Position numbers and translations under genes: made by a program. Of a stretch of 51,248 bases of DNA, positions 28,639-37,825 are shown piece after piece; position 1 is the first letter of the stretch, and each line of letters begins with the position of its first letter. Source of the DNA: GH45 sp046704385 (GTDB lineage Bacteria > Bacteroidota > Bacteroidia > Bacteroidales > SZUA-534); the NCBI GenBank assembly GCA_046704385.1, contig JBJKSB010000051.1:1-51248 (forward strand), written 5' to 3'. Under the pieces are notes generated by a model. It saw only the letters and a list, made by a program, of their open reading frames with translations. It was not told the origin of the DNA and did not search any database.

Positions 28639-29307
28639 TTAATAAGTTGGGTTAAGTGTCTTTAAAAAATCCTCTTTTAACAAACTATAAAAAAGTTCCT
28701 TTTCCTTAGTCTGTCCACCAGAAATCAAGGCTTCTTTATTTGTAAAAAAAAACTTTAAATTAGATTCCGTAAATGTATCAATGTCAATAATTGAACCAAG
28801 CTTATTATTATGATTTGCATTATTTGCAACTTGTAATGAACTTTTAAAAGACTCCTGTTCAATTTCTGTTCTTATAATTGTGTTTTTATATGCAATATCA
28901 TTATTGCCAATGTAAAGCTTCAAATCAATATCTTTAAAAATATCATTAGTGAAAAAGTTGATATAACGAATTCCGATTCTGATTACAGAGTCTATTATAC
29001 CTATGCTTTCAATTCTATCTAATATGCTAAATATTTGTTTCGAAAACTCCTGCCACCCTGCATATTTAGGAAATGAACTTATAGTAAGCACATCTGGTCC
29101 AATTTGAGTTACAAAATTTTCATTTAAAATGCGATAATGCGGTTTAAATTTAAAACTAGGATCAGCAGCTCTTACTGCCTCAGGCAATTGTAAAACAGGT
29201 AAGTTTTCAACTTTTGGAAAATCATCCTGAAGCACATTATAAATCATACCAAAAACCGCGCTAGGATGAAACTTCGTAGTGAATCTTATTTCAAACAACG
29301 CGTCCAA
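28639..29307 (-). CDS. TIGR04255 family protein, start codon apparently lost
   Basis: The sequence DALFEIRFTTKFHPSAVFG, a central RIGIRYINFF and C-terminal FFTNKEALISGG resemble the TIGR04255 family of sporadically distributed proteins of unknown function. The only usable start in frame is TTG at 29307, but that cuts the conserved N-terminal motif: the frame stays open upstream to 29358, adding KTTLPRSINPCPI before LDALFEIRF, without any ATG or GTG. So the native start codon seems mutated, in line with decay of the third gene. Followed at 1-bp spacing by the small gene at 28637. Confidence 0.7.
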   Translation of the reverse strand: MDALFEIRFTTKFHPSAVFGMIYNVLQDDFPKVENLPVLQLPEAVRAADPSFKFKPHYRILNENFVTQIGPDVLTISSFPKYAGWQEFSKQIFSILDRIESIGIIDSVIRIGIRYINFFTNDIFKDIDLKLYIGNNDIAYKNTIIRTEIEQESFKSSLQVANNANHNNKLGSIIDIDTFTESNLKFFFTNKEALISGGQTKEKELFYSLLKEDFLKTLNPTY

Positions 29308-29578
29308 AATGGGACATGGATTTATTGATCTAGGTAATGTCGTTTTATAATTATTTACTTACAAATCTAATTCTTTTAATTTAGATAACGAATAAATACT
29401 TAATTGTCTCGAATACTGTTTATTTCATTAAATATCTTTCAAGGGAATTATGAATTTTATCATCAGAAATCCTAATTCTTTTCCTATTTTAAAAATTGCC
29501 AATTTTCACATTTAGCTGGTAAAGTATGTAACATACTCATCATTAGAAATGTTCTTTCCTAAGCTATTTGTCAGCCCA

Positions 29579-32272
29579 TTAACGACTCTGCTCCTGCAAA
29601 AGCTTATTCCTGTTAAAAACAGCATTCTTGTTGTTGGGGTTTATCTTTAGGGTTTTGTTAAAATATTCCAGCGCTTTGTCATAATTCCCCATCTGAATGT
29701 AAGCAATGGCTTTGTTATTACAAAAACCCTCTTCAAGCGGGTAATTTTCCTCAAGCCGGTCATACATTGAAATTGCGTCGTTCCACTGTTGCATATTCAA
29801 CTTTATTACGGCCAATTGTTTAAGTGCCTGATAATTGTCGGGAAAATTGCTCAATACAATATTATATAGCTGCTCTGCATGTTGAAAATCTTTTACGGCC
29901 ATATAAATGGATGCCATCTCAAAAACAGCCTCAACATTTTCTTTATTTTTATTATAATGATTGGTTAAAATCTGTAGCGATTTTTGTTGCTGCGCATAGT
30001 ATAAACGGTTGTTTCCCTGGCTTAAATAATATTGTCCGAGCAATTCATTGAATTTGGTGTCAAGGGAATCTTTTGCAAGCCAGGCATCAATTTCTCTTTT
30101 GGCAGCGGCAAACTCTTTTCGTTTAAGTAAAATCTGAGTTTTAATATATAACATATCCTCAATATCCGGTTTTTCTTTCAAAGATTGATTCACTATGTTT
30201 AATGCATTGTCATATTGATTTAACTTTAGATAAGCCCCGGCAATTAAAATATTCAGCCCGTTTTTCTTGTGAGGATCAAGCTTTATCATCTTTTTATAGC
30301 ATGCAATCGCCTTTTCATTCTGATTCTCTTTTCGGTAAATAGAGCTTAACAAATCGTAAATTTTAAAATTATCGGGGTGCTTTTTAATTAAAGCTTCCCC
30401 TTCTTTCAGTGCTTCATTTTCCCGGTTCATATTGGAAAGCAAAGATAATTTTAAGGCCAGGTAATTTACATCGTCAGGGTTTTTGGCCAACGAATCAAGA
30501 ACCAGTTGCATCGCCTTATGCTTATCAGCCAAATCCTGCTTCGAATTTGATTGTTGGAGTAAATTATTCAGCATTATCCGGGTCACATACGATTCAACAT
30601 TATTGCTGTCAATTTTAATGGCATTGTTCAGGTCGTCCATAGCCCGTTTGTAATACCTGTTGCCCATTTTGTCAGTTGCCCCGCGATTGAAATAATCAGC
30701 TGTATTCGAAAAATCGTCTTCTATCATCTTGAACTTATCTCCGTCGAACGGATAAAATTCAGGAATATTTGCAGCCCTTTTATCAAAACTCAGGTTTTCG
30801 AGCAATACAGGTGGAGAATCCATCCCGTTTTCATCAATATGCGTCAGGTAAAGCTGGGTATAAAGTCCCCGGTGTTTCGACGAAAACACCAGCCACCGGC
30901 CATTAGGTGACCACGAATGCCAGGAGTTCATTTCCTTCATATTGCAATTCATTAACCTGGGCACGCCGCCTTCTGCGGGCATAATATACAAGCGGCTGTC
31001 GGGTTGTAACAGCATAAAGTTTTCGGCCTGGCAAAATACAATCCATTTGCCATCGGGCGAAAATTTCGGGAAATAATTGCTTTTACCATTATGGGATGCT
31101 CCTTTCAAAGGCACGGCCACTCCACCTTTCCCATTATTAAAATCAACCGTAAATAAATCGTATTTAAAGGGTTTTTCACCCGATGAAAATTCATTAACAT
31201 CATCAAGCGTAAGCAGAGCAATACCTGCAGCCCTTACTTTTTCATTTATGTAAGCTTCAGTTTTTGCAAAAACCACTTTTTTACCATCGGGCGACCAGGT
31301 TGGATTGCTTTGGACATATTTGGGATCGTTGGCCCCTTTGAGCGCATCGAATGTTTTATTTTGCCTGTCGTAAATCCCGACAATCCCTTTAATGGGGAAA
31401 AACAATTGCGAATAGGCTAAATTTTTATCCACAGCCACAAAAATTGACAGGTCTTTGATGGTTGATAATACATAATTACCATCGGGCGAAATCTGTGACA
31501 ACAGTCCAAACGTTGGATCTCCGTCTTCTCTTTTATAATCGCTCCATGTAATTATATCTTTTGGTCTCAATTTGCAAGTATCCTCAGTATTAGCAATTAC
31601 GTAGGAACCTTTGTCATTCCCATAATCAACATCCATTGCCAACAAAGGTTTGTCGTGGGCAAACGAATGGCAGTTGCCGCAAACCGGAAGGTTATCGAGC
31701 ATTTTCCTGGGCTTGCTTCCATCCACTTTTCCCAGATACCACTCAATGGTGCGAACATTTTTTACTGCATAACTAAACGGTAAGGTTACAACCCGGTAAA
31801 AAATTTCTGCTCCAACAGAATCCTTTGAAAATGAAAACCGGGTTTTGCCGGATAGAAAAAAATTACGCTGCCCTTTATCGGCAATTACGGTAAATTGCAA
31901 TAATCCTTTGGCGTAATTTTTCTTAATGGTTTCCCATTCAGTTGAATCGGGCCGCCATGAGTTCGTGTGGCATTTTGAAGTAATAAGCGAATTGCCCAAG
32001 GTATCCGATATAAAAACATTCCATTGCTTTGTCCCTTTAAGTGAATCATTCCATTCAAAATTTGGTGCCGGAAATTCAGGAGGAAAAATGGTACCCGGTA
32101 AAGGGTAGCTAACATTTATCCCTGAAGGTGTATGTTCGCCTTTATTTAACTGATCAAATTCCTTTTTAATTTGAAGATTTGAACATCCGACGAAAATTAT
32201 AACAGCCATTACAGAGGTTACAATCTGCATTATAGTCTGGAAAGTTAACTGAGTTGTTTTCATCATTACCAA
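29579..32272 (-). CDS. Lipoprotein with one CxxCH heme-type motif, PD40 propeller and TPR repeats
   Basis: An 897-residue lipoprotein (lipobox cysteine 30 in IIFVGC). After an Ig-like N-terminal part comes one CGNCH motif at residues 198-202, which could bind a c-type heme. Then follow WD40-like PD40/TolB repeats (QISPDGNYVLSTI, PTWSPDGKKVVFAKT, PKFSPDGKWIVFCQ, HSWSPNGRWLVFSSK) and a long array of TPR repeats from ~residue 530 to the end. This domain order occurs in Bacteroidota surface or periplasmic lipoproteins of unknown role. It stands alone, facing left. A protein-interaction scaffold with a redox or structural heme is a guess. Confidence 0.8.
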   Translation of the reverse strand: MVMMKTTQLTFQTIMQIVTSVMAVIIFVGCSNLQIKKEFDQLNKGEHTPSGINVSYPLPGTIFPPEFPAPNFEWNDSLKGTKQWNVFISDTLGNSLITSKCHTNSWRPDSTEWETIKKNYAKGLLQFTVIADKGQRNFFLSGKTRFSFSKDSVGAEIFYRVVTLPFSYAVKNVRTIEWYLGKVDGSKPRKMLDNLPVCGNCHSFAHDKPLLAMDVDYGNDKGSYVIANTEDTCKLRPKDIITWSDYKREDGDPTFGLLSQISPDGNYVLSTIKDLSIFVAVDKNLAYSQLFFPIKGIVGIYDRQNKTFDALKGANDPKYVQSNPTWSPDGKKVVFAKTEAYINEKVRAAGIALLTLDDVNEFSSGEKPFKYDLFTVDFNNGKGGVAVPLKGASHNGKSNYFPKFSPDGKWIVFCQAENFMLLQPDSRLYIMPAEGGVPRLMNCNMKEMNSWHSWSPNGRWLVFSSKHRGLYTQLYLTHIDENGMDSPPVLLENLSFDKRAANIPEFYPFDGDKFKMIEDDFSNTADYFNRGATDKMGNRYYKRAMDDLNNAIKIDSNNVESYVTRIMLNNLLQQSNSKQDLADKHKAMQLVLDSLAKNPDDVNYLALKLSLLSNMNRENEALKEGEALIKKHPDNFKIYDLLSSIYRKENQNEKAIACYKKMIKLDPHKKNGLNILIAGAYLKLNQYDNALNIVNQSLKEKPDIEDMLYIKTQILLKRKEFAAAKREIDAWLAKDSLDTKFNELLGQYYLSQGNNRLYYAQQQKSLQILTNHYNKNKENVEAVFEMASIYMAVKDFQHAEQLYNIVLSNFPDNYQALKQLAVIKLNMQQWNDAISMYDRLEENYPLEEGFCNNKAIAYIQMGNYDKALEYFNKTLKINPNNKNAVFNRNKLLQEQSR

Positions 32273-32411
32273 AATTTTACAGACAAATTGCCCATTTTAT
32301 AATTTAAAGTTTCAAAAATACACATCAATAAACTTTAATAGCATGTTCATTGAAATTAATTTTTAAAAGTACGGATAAAAAGTGCTGCACATCAGTCTGA
32401 ATCTGAACTTA

Positions 32412-32445
32412 TTCGGAGTGCGACTGTGATCTAAAATCCGTAGGT
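32412..32445 (+). repeat. Dispersed 34-bp repeat, copy A
   Basis: Contains GGAGTGCGACTGTGATC followed by TAAAATCCGTAGGT. It matches copy B (33784-33817) at 30 of 34 positions. The two copies flank the GH18 gene in the same orientation. Confidence 0.65.
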
Positions 32446-32571
32446 TTGTAGTCATTGCCACCCAAAAAAAACTAATTGGGGCATAATGTGGATATGACAA
32501 AATGTTTACTTATTCTTTTCCATGATGAAAAGAAGAAAATGAATTAAATATCAACTATTTGTGATAATATG

Positions 32572-33705
32572 TTATCGATAATGAAATGAAGTATTTATCT
32601 CATCAAGCAAATATTCCTTGGGGTCACTCATATATTGCCAGAACATGACTCCTGCCATGCCGTTATCCATGGCAAACCTGCATTTATAACCAACAGAGCG
32701 TTCATCATCAAATGATATAAAGTTTTTCAGTTCGGCATTAAAAAGATAAGCAGCTTTGGCATTATCATCCCAGTATAATTTATAACCGGGCTTTTTCATC
32801 AGGCTGTCTTTTATATATGAATAACCCCCCACCCATTGCGTAGAGTCTGCGCCTGTATTAATTCCCCGGGTTTTGCCGGATTTTACATACCAGCCTCGTC
32901 CATAAAAAGCAATTCCCATCACCAGCTTTTCACGGGGTACACCGGCATCGAGGTAAATGTCGAAGGTCTTTTGCGCAGAATGATCTTTTTCGTAATCGTT
33001 TGGCGGATACAGGTTGGTATGATGCCCCGACGAATCGTTTTGAGTAAAATAATCGTAAGTCATCAGATTGACATAATCCACTATTTTGCCCACTTTGTTC
33101 ATTTCGGTATTTTCAATATATGATTTATCGCCACCAACTGCGGTGGAAATCAAATAGGTTTTTTTGGTCTGCTGGCTCAAAGCATCAAGCTCTTTACGGA
33201 TGGCTTTAAACATCAGTGTATAATTTTGTTTGTCTTCGGGTCGGTAAACATTATCTTCGCCGTGCTGGTTAGGGTATTCCCAGTCGATATCAATACCGTC
33301 AAGGTCGAATTTTTTAACAATCTCCACTCCGGTTTTGGCGAATTTTTCCCGGGAAGAATGCGTTAACACCGCATCTGAAAAATAATTGCTCCAACCCCAT
33401 CCGCCAATGGAAATCAGTACCTTCAAGTCAGGATTACTTTTTTTTAGCGCTACCAGATTGCGAAAATTAACAGTGTCGGTTGCTTCATTGGTAAGCCAGG
33501 TCATACTGTCTTTTACATCCACAAAAGCATAATTAATATGCGTAAGTTTTTTTGCATCAATGGCTTTTGCATCAATTACTCCCATGTAGCCGGGAACATA
33601 ACCGATAATTACTTTATTATTTTTTTTATGATTGTTGGTTGTAGGATTGCATGATAACAATAATGCCATAATGGGTAGTGATAATGTTAATACAGATAGT
33701 TTCAT
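32572..33705 (-). CDS. Glycoside hydrolase family 18 chitinase-like lipoprotein
   Basis: A 377-residue enzyme with lipobox cysteine at 19 (ALLLSC) and a single GH18 TIM barrel. The catalytic motif DGIDIDWEYP supplies the DxxDxDxE residues Asp136, Asp139, Asp141 and proton donor Glu143. SIGGWGWS (strand 3), MTYDYF and the C-terminal GVMFWQYMSD with its tryptophan are also typical. It should cleave chitin or N-acetylglucosamine-containing glycans (or act like an endo-N-acetylglucosaminidase) at the cell envelope. No binding module is present. It is a single gene between two copies of a short repeat. Confidence 0.9.
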   Translation of the reverse strand: MKLSVLTLSLPIMALLLSCNPTTNNHKKNNKVIIGYVPGYMGVIDAKAIDAKKLTHINYAFVDVKDSMTWLTNEATDTVNFRNLVALKKSNPDLKVLISIGGWGWSNYFSDAVLTHSSREKFAKTGVEIVKKFDLDGIDIDWEYPNQHGEDNVYRPEDKQNYTLMFKAIRKELDALSQQTKKTYLISTAVGGDKSYIENTEMNKVGKIVDYVNLMTYDYFTQNDSSGHHTNLYPPNDYEKDHSAQKTFDIYLDAGVPREKLVMGIAFYGRGWYVKSGKTRGINTGADSTQWVGGYSYIKDSLMKKPGYKLYWDDNAKAAYLFNAELKNFISFDDERSVGYKCRFAMDNGMAGVMFWQYMSDPKEYLLDEINTSFHYR

Positions 33706-33783
33706 TTGATTTAGTTTTAGCCATAAAGCTAAAAATTGTTTTTGAAATATATGCCAATTTTTAAGCAGTTATGTTCAATTAAA

Positions 33784-33817
33784 TTCGGAGTGCGCCTTTG
33801 ACCTAAAATCCGCAGGT
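33784..33817 (+). repeat. Dispersed 34-bp repeat, copy B
   Basis: Contains GGAGTGCGCCTTTGACC followed by TAAAATCCGCAGGT. Near-identical to copy A on the other side of the GH18 gene; a more diverged copy lies at 51113-51146. Confidence 0.65.
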
Positions 33818-34000
33818 CTCTTCCACAATCGGTTGATACGAAGACAGGCTGGCGTTAATAAACGAATAATGCAAATAGTATAAAATACAATTCAATGATA
33901 AAAACCAGCAAATTGTTTCAATATTATTTTATTTTGAATGTTTAAATAAATTTTACATTTTTACATGTAACAACCACACAATTACCCAGCTAAACTTAAT

Positions 34001-35917
34001 TTGTTTATGCAAATAAAAGTAAAAATATTGGGCCTGTTAATTTTTAATTCCTTCTTCAACAGTTCTCTGGTCTTGGGAAATCAAGCACTGAACGATTCAA
34101 TTAAAATGGTGACTTATTTTGACTCGGCTGTTTTTACCCGGAATTCGGATTATAAAAAAGCCATAAGATTTTTAGATACCGTAAATATGTTAGCTGGCCA
34201 GGAGAAATTACAATTTTATAAACCTAAAATATATAATCTTTTTGCCATAATTTATAACTATTCCAACCATTACGACAGTGCTTTTATTTATTATAACGAA
34301 GCTTTAAAATGGGCATTACAGTTAAACGATGAAGTCTATATAAATAAAATATATTCAAATCTGGCTGACCTGTTTTCGTTGGAAGGGGAGTATGAAAAAG
34401 CGTTGGAATATAACCTGAAAGTATTGAAATATAATGAATCTAAAAAAGATTCAATAGAAATTGCCAGAACCTGTTATAACCGTGGAAAAATTTATTATCT
34501 GTTTTCAAAACGAGTTTTGGCCAGGGACTATTTTAAAAAATCCATGAATATACTAAAAAACAGAAACGACGAGGTTCAACTTGCTATAAACTACAATTCA
34601 CTTGGTATTATTGAACAAGATGCGAAAAACTATGATAAAGCCATTGAATATTACAAAAAGTCGCTGGATATTAAGCACAAATTCAACGATAAAATTGGTG
34701 CCATAAATACGCTAAGTAACATAGCTGCAGTTGAAACCGAAAGAAAAAATTATCAAAAAGCCATCAATGTTTCGAACGAGGCGCTGGATATCGCCCAAAG
34801 TATTGATAATATTAATGAAACGATGCTTATTCTGGAAAATCTGGGCACAGACTATTTAAAAATTCAGCAATATAAAAAAGCGCTGGATTATCATTTTAGA
34901 GCATACCAGATGGCTCAAAAACTAAACGATGCCGAAACAACCAGAAATGCTTTAGAAGGAATTTATAAATGTTACGAATCTTTAGGTAATTATCCGGAAG
35001 CCTATAATTATCTGTCAAAATATGTGTCTGTTAAAGACTCAACGATGAATCTGAAAGTTCAGTCGAAAATTGAGGAGGCTGAAGTCAGGTATCAAACAGA
35101 AAAGAAAGAAAAAGATTTATTAAAAGAACAACATAAAAACACCATTTTTCAATTGGCTATTTCAAGTCGAAATAAATGGATTTTTGCGCTTTCAAGTGGA
35201 ATTTTAGCCCTGTTATTCTTAGGGATTTCTATTTACGAGGGTCTTAAACGTAAACATCAAAAAGACAGGGACAAACTTGTTTTGGAAGAAAGAGACCGGG
35301 GGTTAAAAGCCATTATTGATGCCCAGGAAGAGGAACGCACCAAAATTGCCAAAGAGCTTCACGATGGCGTTGGAAACCAGTTGTTAGCACTAAAAATGAA
35401 CTGGCAGCGATTTTGCTCTAAAATACAAAATGATGAAGTTGATACAGCAAAAGTTGATAAAATACTAACAGAAGTAGTAGATGAAGTCCGAAACGTTTCG
35501 CACCAAATGATGCCAAAGGTATTAAATGAATTTGGGGTTGTTCCGGCTATCCGGGAAATGCTCGAAAAAACTTTACCTAATACAAACATCAAACATCATT
35601 TTGAAACTCATAATGCCTCACACCGATTTAATCACAGAATAGAAATAGCTCTTTACCGAATTACCCAGGAACTTATAAATAATGTAATTAAGCATTCAAA
35701 AGCAACCCTGGTAAATGTACAATTGTTAAACTCTCAAAAATATCTTATTTTAATTATTGAAGATAATGGGAAGGGAATGGTTAATAAAAATAAAACAAGC
35801 GATGGAATTGGTTTTTCAAGTATAAAAAGCCGGTTAAACACAATTAATGGTGAACTGAATATTTTACCCGGAGACAGCACCGGCACATTAGTAACCGTTA
35901 GAATACCAATTGAATAA
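34001..35917 (+). CDS. TPR-domain sensor histidine kinase (HisKA_3 type)
   Basis: A 638-residue kinase. A signal peptide or N-anchor is followed by about seven TPR repeats (residues ~45-350) placed outside the cytoplasm, a coiled-coil stretch (KIEEAEVRYQTEKKEKDLLKE), one TM helix (~393-411), and the cytoplasmic HisKA_3 domain with phospho-accepting His454 (IAKELHDGVGNQ). The HATPase has ITQELINNVIKHS, DNGKGM and SDGIGFSSIKSR. TPR-kinases of this type pair with NarL-type regulators. The next gene, whose ATG overlaps this stop by one base (TAATG), is exactly such a regulator. The signal sensed is unknown. Confidence 0.9.
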   Translation: MFMQIKVKILGLLIFNSFFNSSLVLGNQALNDSIKMVTYFDSAVFTRNSDYKKAIRFLDTVNMLAGQEKLQFYKPKIYNLFAIIYNYSNHYDSAFIYYNEALKWALQLNDEVYINKIYSNLADLFSLEGEYEKALEYNLKVLKYNESKKDSIEIARTCYNRGKIYYLFSKRVLARDYFKKSMNILKNRNDEVQLAINYNSLGIIEQDAKNYDKAIEYYKKSLDIKHKFNDKIGAINTLSNIAAVETERKNYQKAINVSNEALDIAQSIDNINETMLILENLGTDYLKIQQYKKALDYHFRAYQMAQKLNDAETTRNALEGIYKCYESLGNYPEAYNYLSKYVSVKDSTMNLKVQSKIEEAEVRYQTEKKEKDLLKEQHKNTIFQLAISSRNKWIFALSSGILALLFLGISIYEGLKRKHQKDRDKLVLEERDRGLKAIIDAQEEERTKIAKELHDGVGNQLLALKMNWQRFCSKIQNDEVDTAKVDKILTEVVDEVRNVSHQMMPKVLNEFGVVPAIREMLEKTLPNTNIKHHFETHNASHRFNHRIEIALYRITQELINNVIKHSKATLVNVQLLNSQKYLILIIEDNGKGMVNKNKTSDGIGFSSIKSRLNTINGELNILPGDSTGTLVTVRIPIE

Positions 35918-36561
35918 TGACAACAACAAAATACAATATTATAATTGTAGACGATCATCAATTGATTTTAGATGGACTGGCCAAATATTTATCAGAAGTA
36001 AAATCAATCAATATTGTAGCTTCATTAACTTCTGCAACAGAAATATCAGATTATTTAACCCGTTACAAGATCGATTTAATAATAACTGACCTGGAAATGC
36101 CGGAAATTAGCGGTGTTGAGTTGTTAAAGTTGGTTAAGAGAGACTATTCATTGACAAAGGTTATCATTTTGAGCATATATAACGAAATAAGCCTTGTTAA
36201 GGAACTGATGCAGTTACAAACTGATGGTTACTTATTAAAAACAACCAGTCAACAAGAATTAGTGTATGCTGTAGAATTAGTCTTAAGTGGTAAGAAATAT
36301 TTTAGCCCTGAAATTACGACAAAACTTGCCGGTAATGAAATTGAACAAAATGCAGACAATAAAGTTATTGCAGAACTCACCAAACGTGAAAAAGAAATTT
36401 TGTCGTTAATTGCACAGGGCTTTTCAAACAAACAAATTGCCGAAAAATTATTTGTTTCACCCAATACCATTGATACACACCGCACAAACCTTATGAATAA
36501 GCTTGATATTCATAATGTTGCCGGACTTACCCGGTTTACCATCCAAAATAACCTGATTTAA
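35917..36561 (+). CDS. NarL/LuxR-family response regulator
   Basis: A 214-residue regulator: receiver domain with acidic pair Asp12-Asp13 and phospho-acceptor Asp58 (IITDLEMPE), then a LuxR-type helix-turn-helix (LTKREKEILSLIAQGFSNKQ, VSPNTIDTHRTNLMNKLDI). It is the cognate partner of the overlapping TPR kinase. It may control the secreted-protein genes downstream; NarL-type regulators usually bind short inverted repeats, and a shared inverted repeat is present at 39763 and 45255. Confidence 0.93.
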   Translation: MTTTKYNIIIVDDHQLILDGLAKYLSEVKSINIVASLTSATEISDYLTRYKIDLIITDLEMPEISGVELLKLVKRDYSLTKVIILSIYNEISLVKELMQLQTDGYLLKTTSQQELVYAVELVLSGKKYFSPEITTKLAGNEIEQNADNKVIAELTKREKEILSLIAQGFSNKQIAEKLFVSPNTIDTHRTNLMNKLDIHNVAGLTRFTIQNNLI

Positions 36562-36648
36562 AAATTCAGGTAAACACACTAGATAAATTCAGGTTTTTAC
36601 GCCTGTTATTTCTTTAACTTACCTGTTACATTTGAGTTAGAGTCCTGA

Positions 36649-36682
36649 TTACCATAATGTTTCGATAAAAAACATATGGTAA
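36649..36682 (+). promoter_or_regulatory. Imperfect inverted repeat upstream of the 36763 gene
   Basis: TTACCATAATGTTT (36649-36662) and AAACATATGGTAA (36670-36682) are reverse complements except for one extra A, with a 7-nt spacer. It lacks a T-tract, so it looks more like an operator than a terminator. A 12-bp direct repeat (TCAGGTTTTTAC) also occurs at 36589-36600 and 36728-36739 on either side of it. Confidence 0.4.
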
Positions 36683-36762
36683 AATGATATTGGATATAAA
36701 ATGCCGGCACATTGAATTCAATAATTATCAGGTTTTTACTAACAAATTAAAATTTAAAAAAG

Positions 36763-37674
36763 ATGAAAGCATTAAATCTAAAATCGATGTTAATTGTAGT
36801 AGCTTTAGGATTAGTTTCGCTGGGATATTCCCAAACTCCTCTTCAGAAGCTTGTAAGTAAAAAAGACAAAGTAATTAAACTAATGGATAAGGCCCAGGGT
36901 CCTTACAATTGCAACAACGACGGTCATGGTTTGAATCCTTATCTTACTTCAAAATCGCAAATTCCTGATACTATTGCGCTCATTACTTTTTACGTTTATG
37001 ATAAAGGATCTAGTCAATTTAATTCGGCCACTTATCTAACTGATAATGGAAGTAATTATTTTGCTACTCAATTATTTAATGAATCAATTAAGGCATTAAA
37101 AGAGACTTACAAAAAGAATGGTATTGTTTTGCTTACTCCCCCTGAATATTTAAATACTGATGAAAAAATTCAGTTTTATGCGGAAGATTATCAACCGGAA
37201 ATATCAAAATTGGGAAATTTAATGAATGACATTGAAACCAGGCACGAAAAAAGTTCTTTTACAGCCGATTCTTTTCGTGGTTTCGATATAGGTGCAGCTA
37301 CTGATTTTAAACGTAGTGAATCTCTTGGTTCAGTATTAACAAATAAATTAGGTGTAAAAGGAGTTTTAAGCATTGGTATACAACTTGCAGATGATGGTAA
37401 GCACATTGGCCTTGTTAACGTATTTTATACCTTAAATGGACCAAATCCTGTACCTAAACAGGATAAAAAATATTTTGGAAGTCACGGTGCTGGATATCAG
37501 AACGGATTGGTTTATTTTAATTCGTACTTAGATGGTAGAGGAACAGAAATTGCCCAGCTCAAAAAAGGCAAGGCTGCAAAAGAAGAGTATACAGGTTTTA
37601 GCGATATCCTATCATGTTTTGCCCAGGCATCGGTTGATAAAATGGATGAGATAATTGAAAAAAACGCAAAATAA
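36763..37674 (+). CDS. Secreted protein of unknown function
   Basis: A 303-residue protein with a signal peptide (cleavage after SLGYSQ). The mature region has a pair of cysteines (YNCNNDG and ILSCFAQAS) and an alpha/beta pattern (PDTIALITFYVYDKGS, GVKGVLSIGIQLADDG, VNVFYTLNGPNP). I do not recognise a family. It follows the TPR-kinase/regulator pair by 200 bp, with its own upstream inverted repeat, and is followed by a terminator, so it is probably a separately regulated single gene, perhaps a target of the regulator. Confidence 0.75.
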   Translation: MKALNLKSMLIVVALGLVSLGYSQTPLQKLVSKKDKVIKLMDKAQGPYNCNNDGHGLNPYLTSKSQIPDTIALITFYVYDKGSSQFNSATYLTDNGSNYFATQLFNESIKALKETYKKNGIVLLTPPEYLNTDEKIQFYAEDYQPEISKLGNLMNDIETRHEKSSFTADSFRGFDIGAATDFKRSESLGSVLTNKLGVKGVLSIGIQLADDGKHIGLVNVFYTLNGPNPVPKQDKKYFGSHGAGYQNGLVYFNSYLDGRGTEIAQLKKGKAAKEEYTGFSDILSCFAQASVDKMDEIIEKNAK

Positions 37675-37723
37675 TTGGTCACATCGTTATTGAATAGCAT
37701 AATTGCTCAGTTCAGAATATATT

Positions 37724-37785
37724 GAAAAAAGCATCTCCTTTAAAATTTAAATCACTTGATTTTCAAGGTAAAGGAGAGCTTTTTC
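37724..37785 (+). terminator. Long hairpin terminator
   Basis: GAAAAAAGC and CTCCTTTA on the left pair with TAAAGGAG and GCTTTTTC on the right, with a small mismatch between the two stem blocks. The loop contains a second small stem (CTTGA/TCAAG). It lies 50 bp after the stop at 37674. Confidence 0.65.
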
Positions 37786-37825
37786 AAATCACTTTATATC
37801 ATAAACCTTCGTTAAAATTTGCTTT

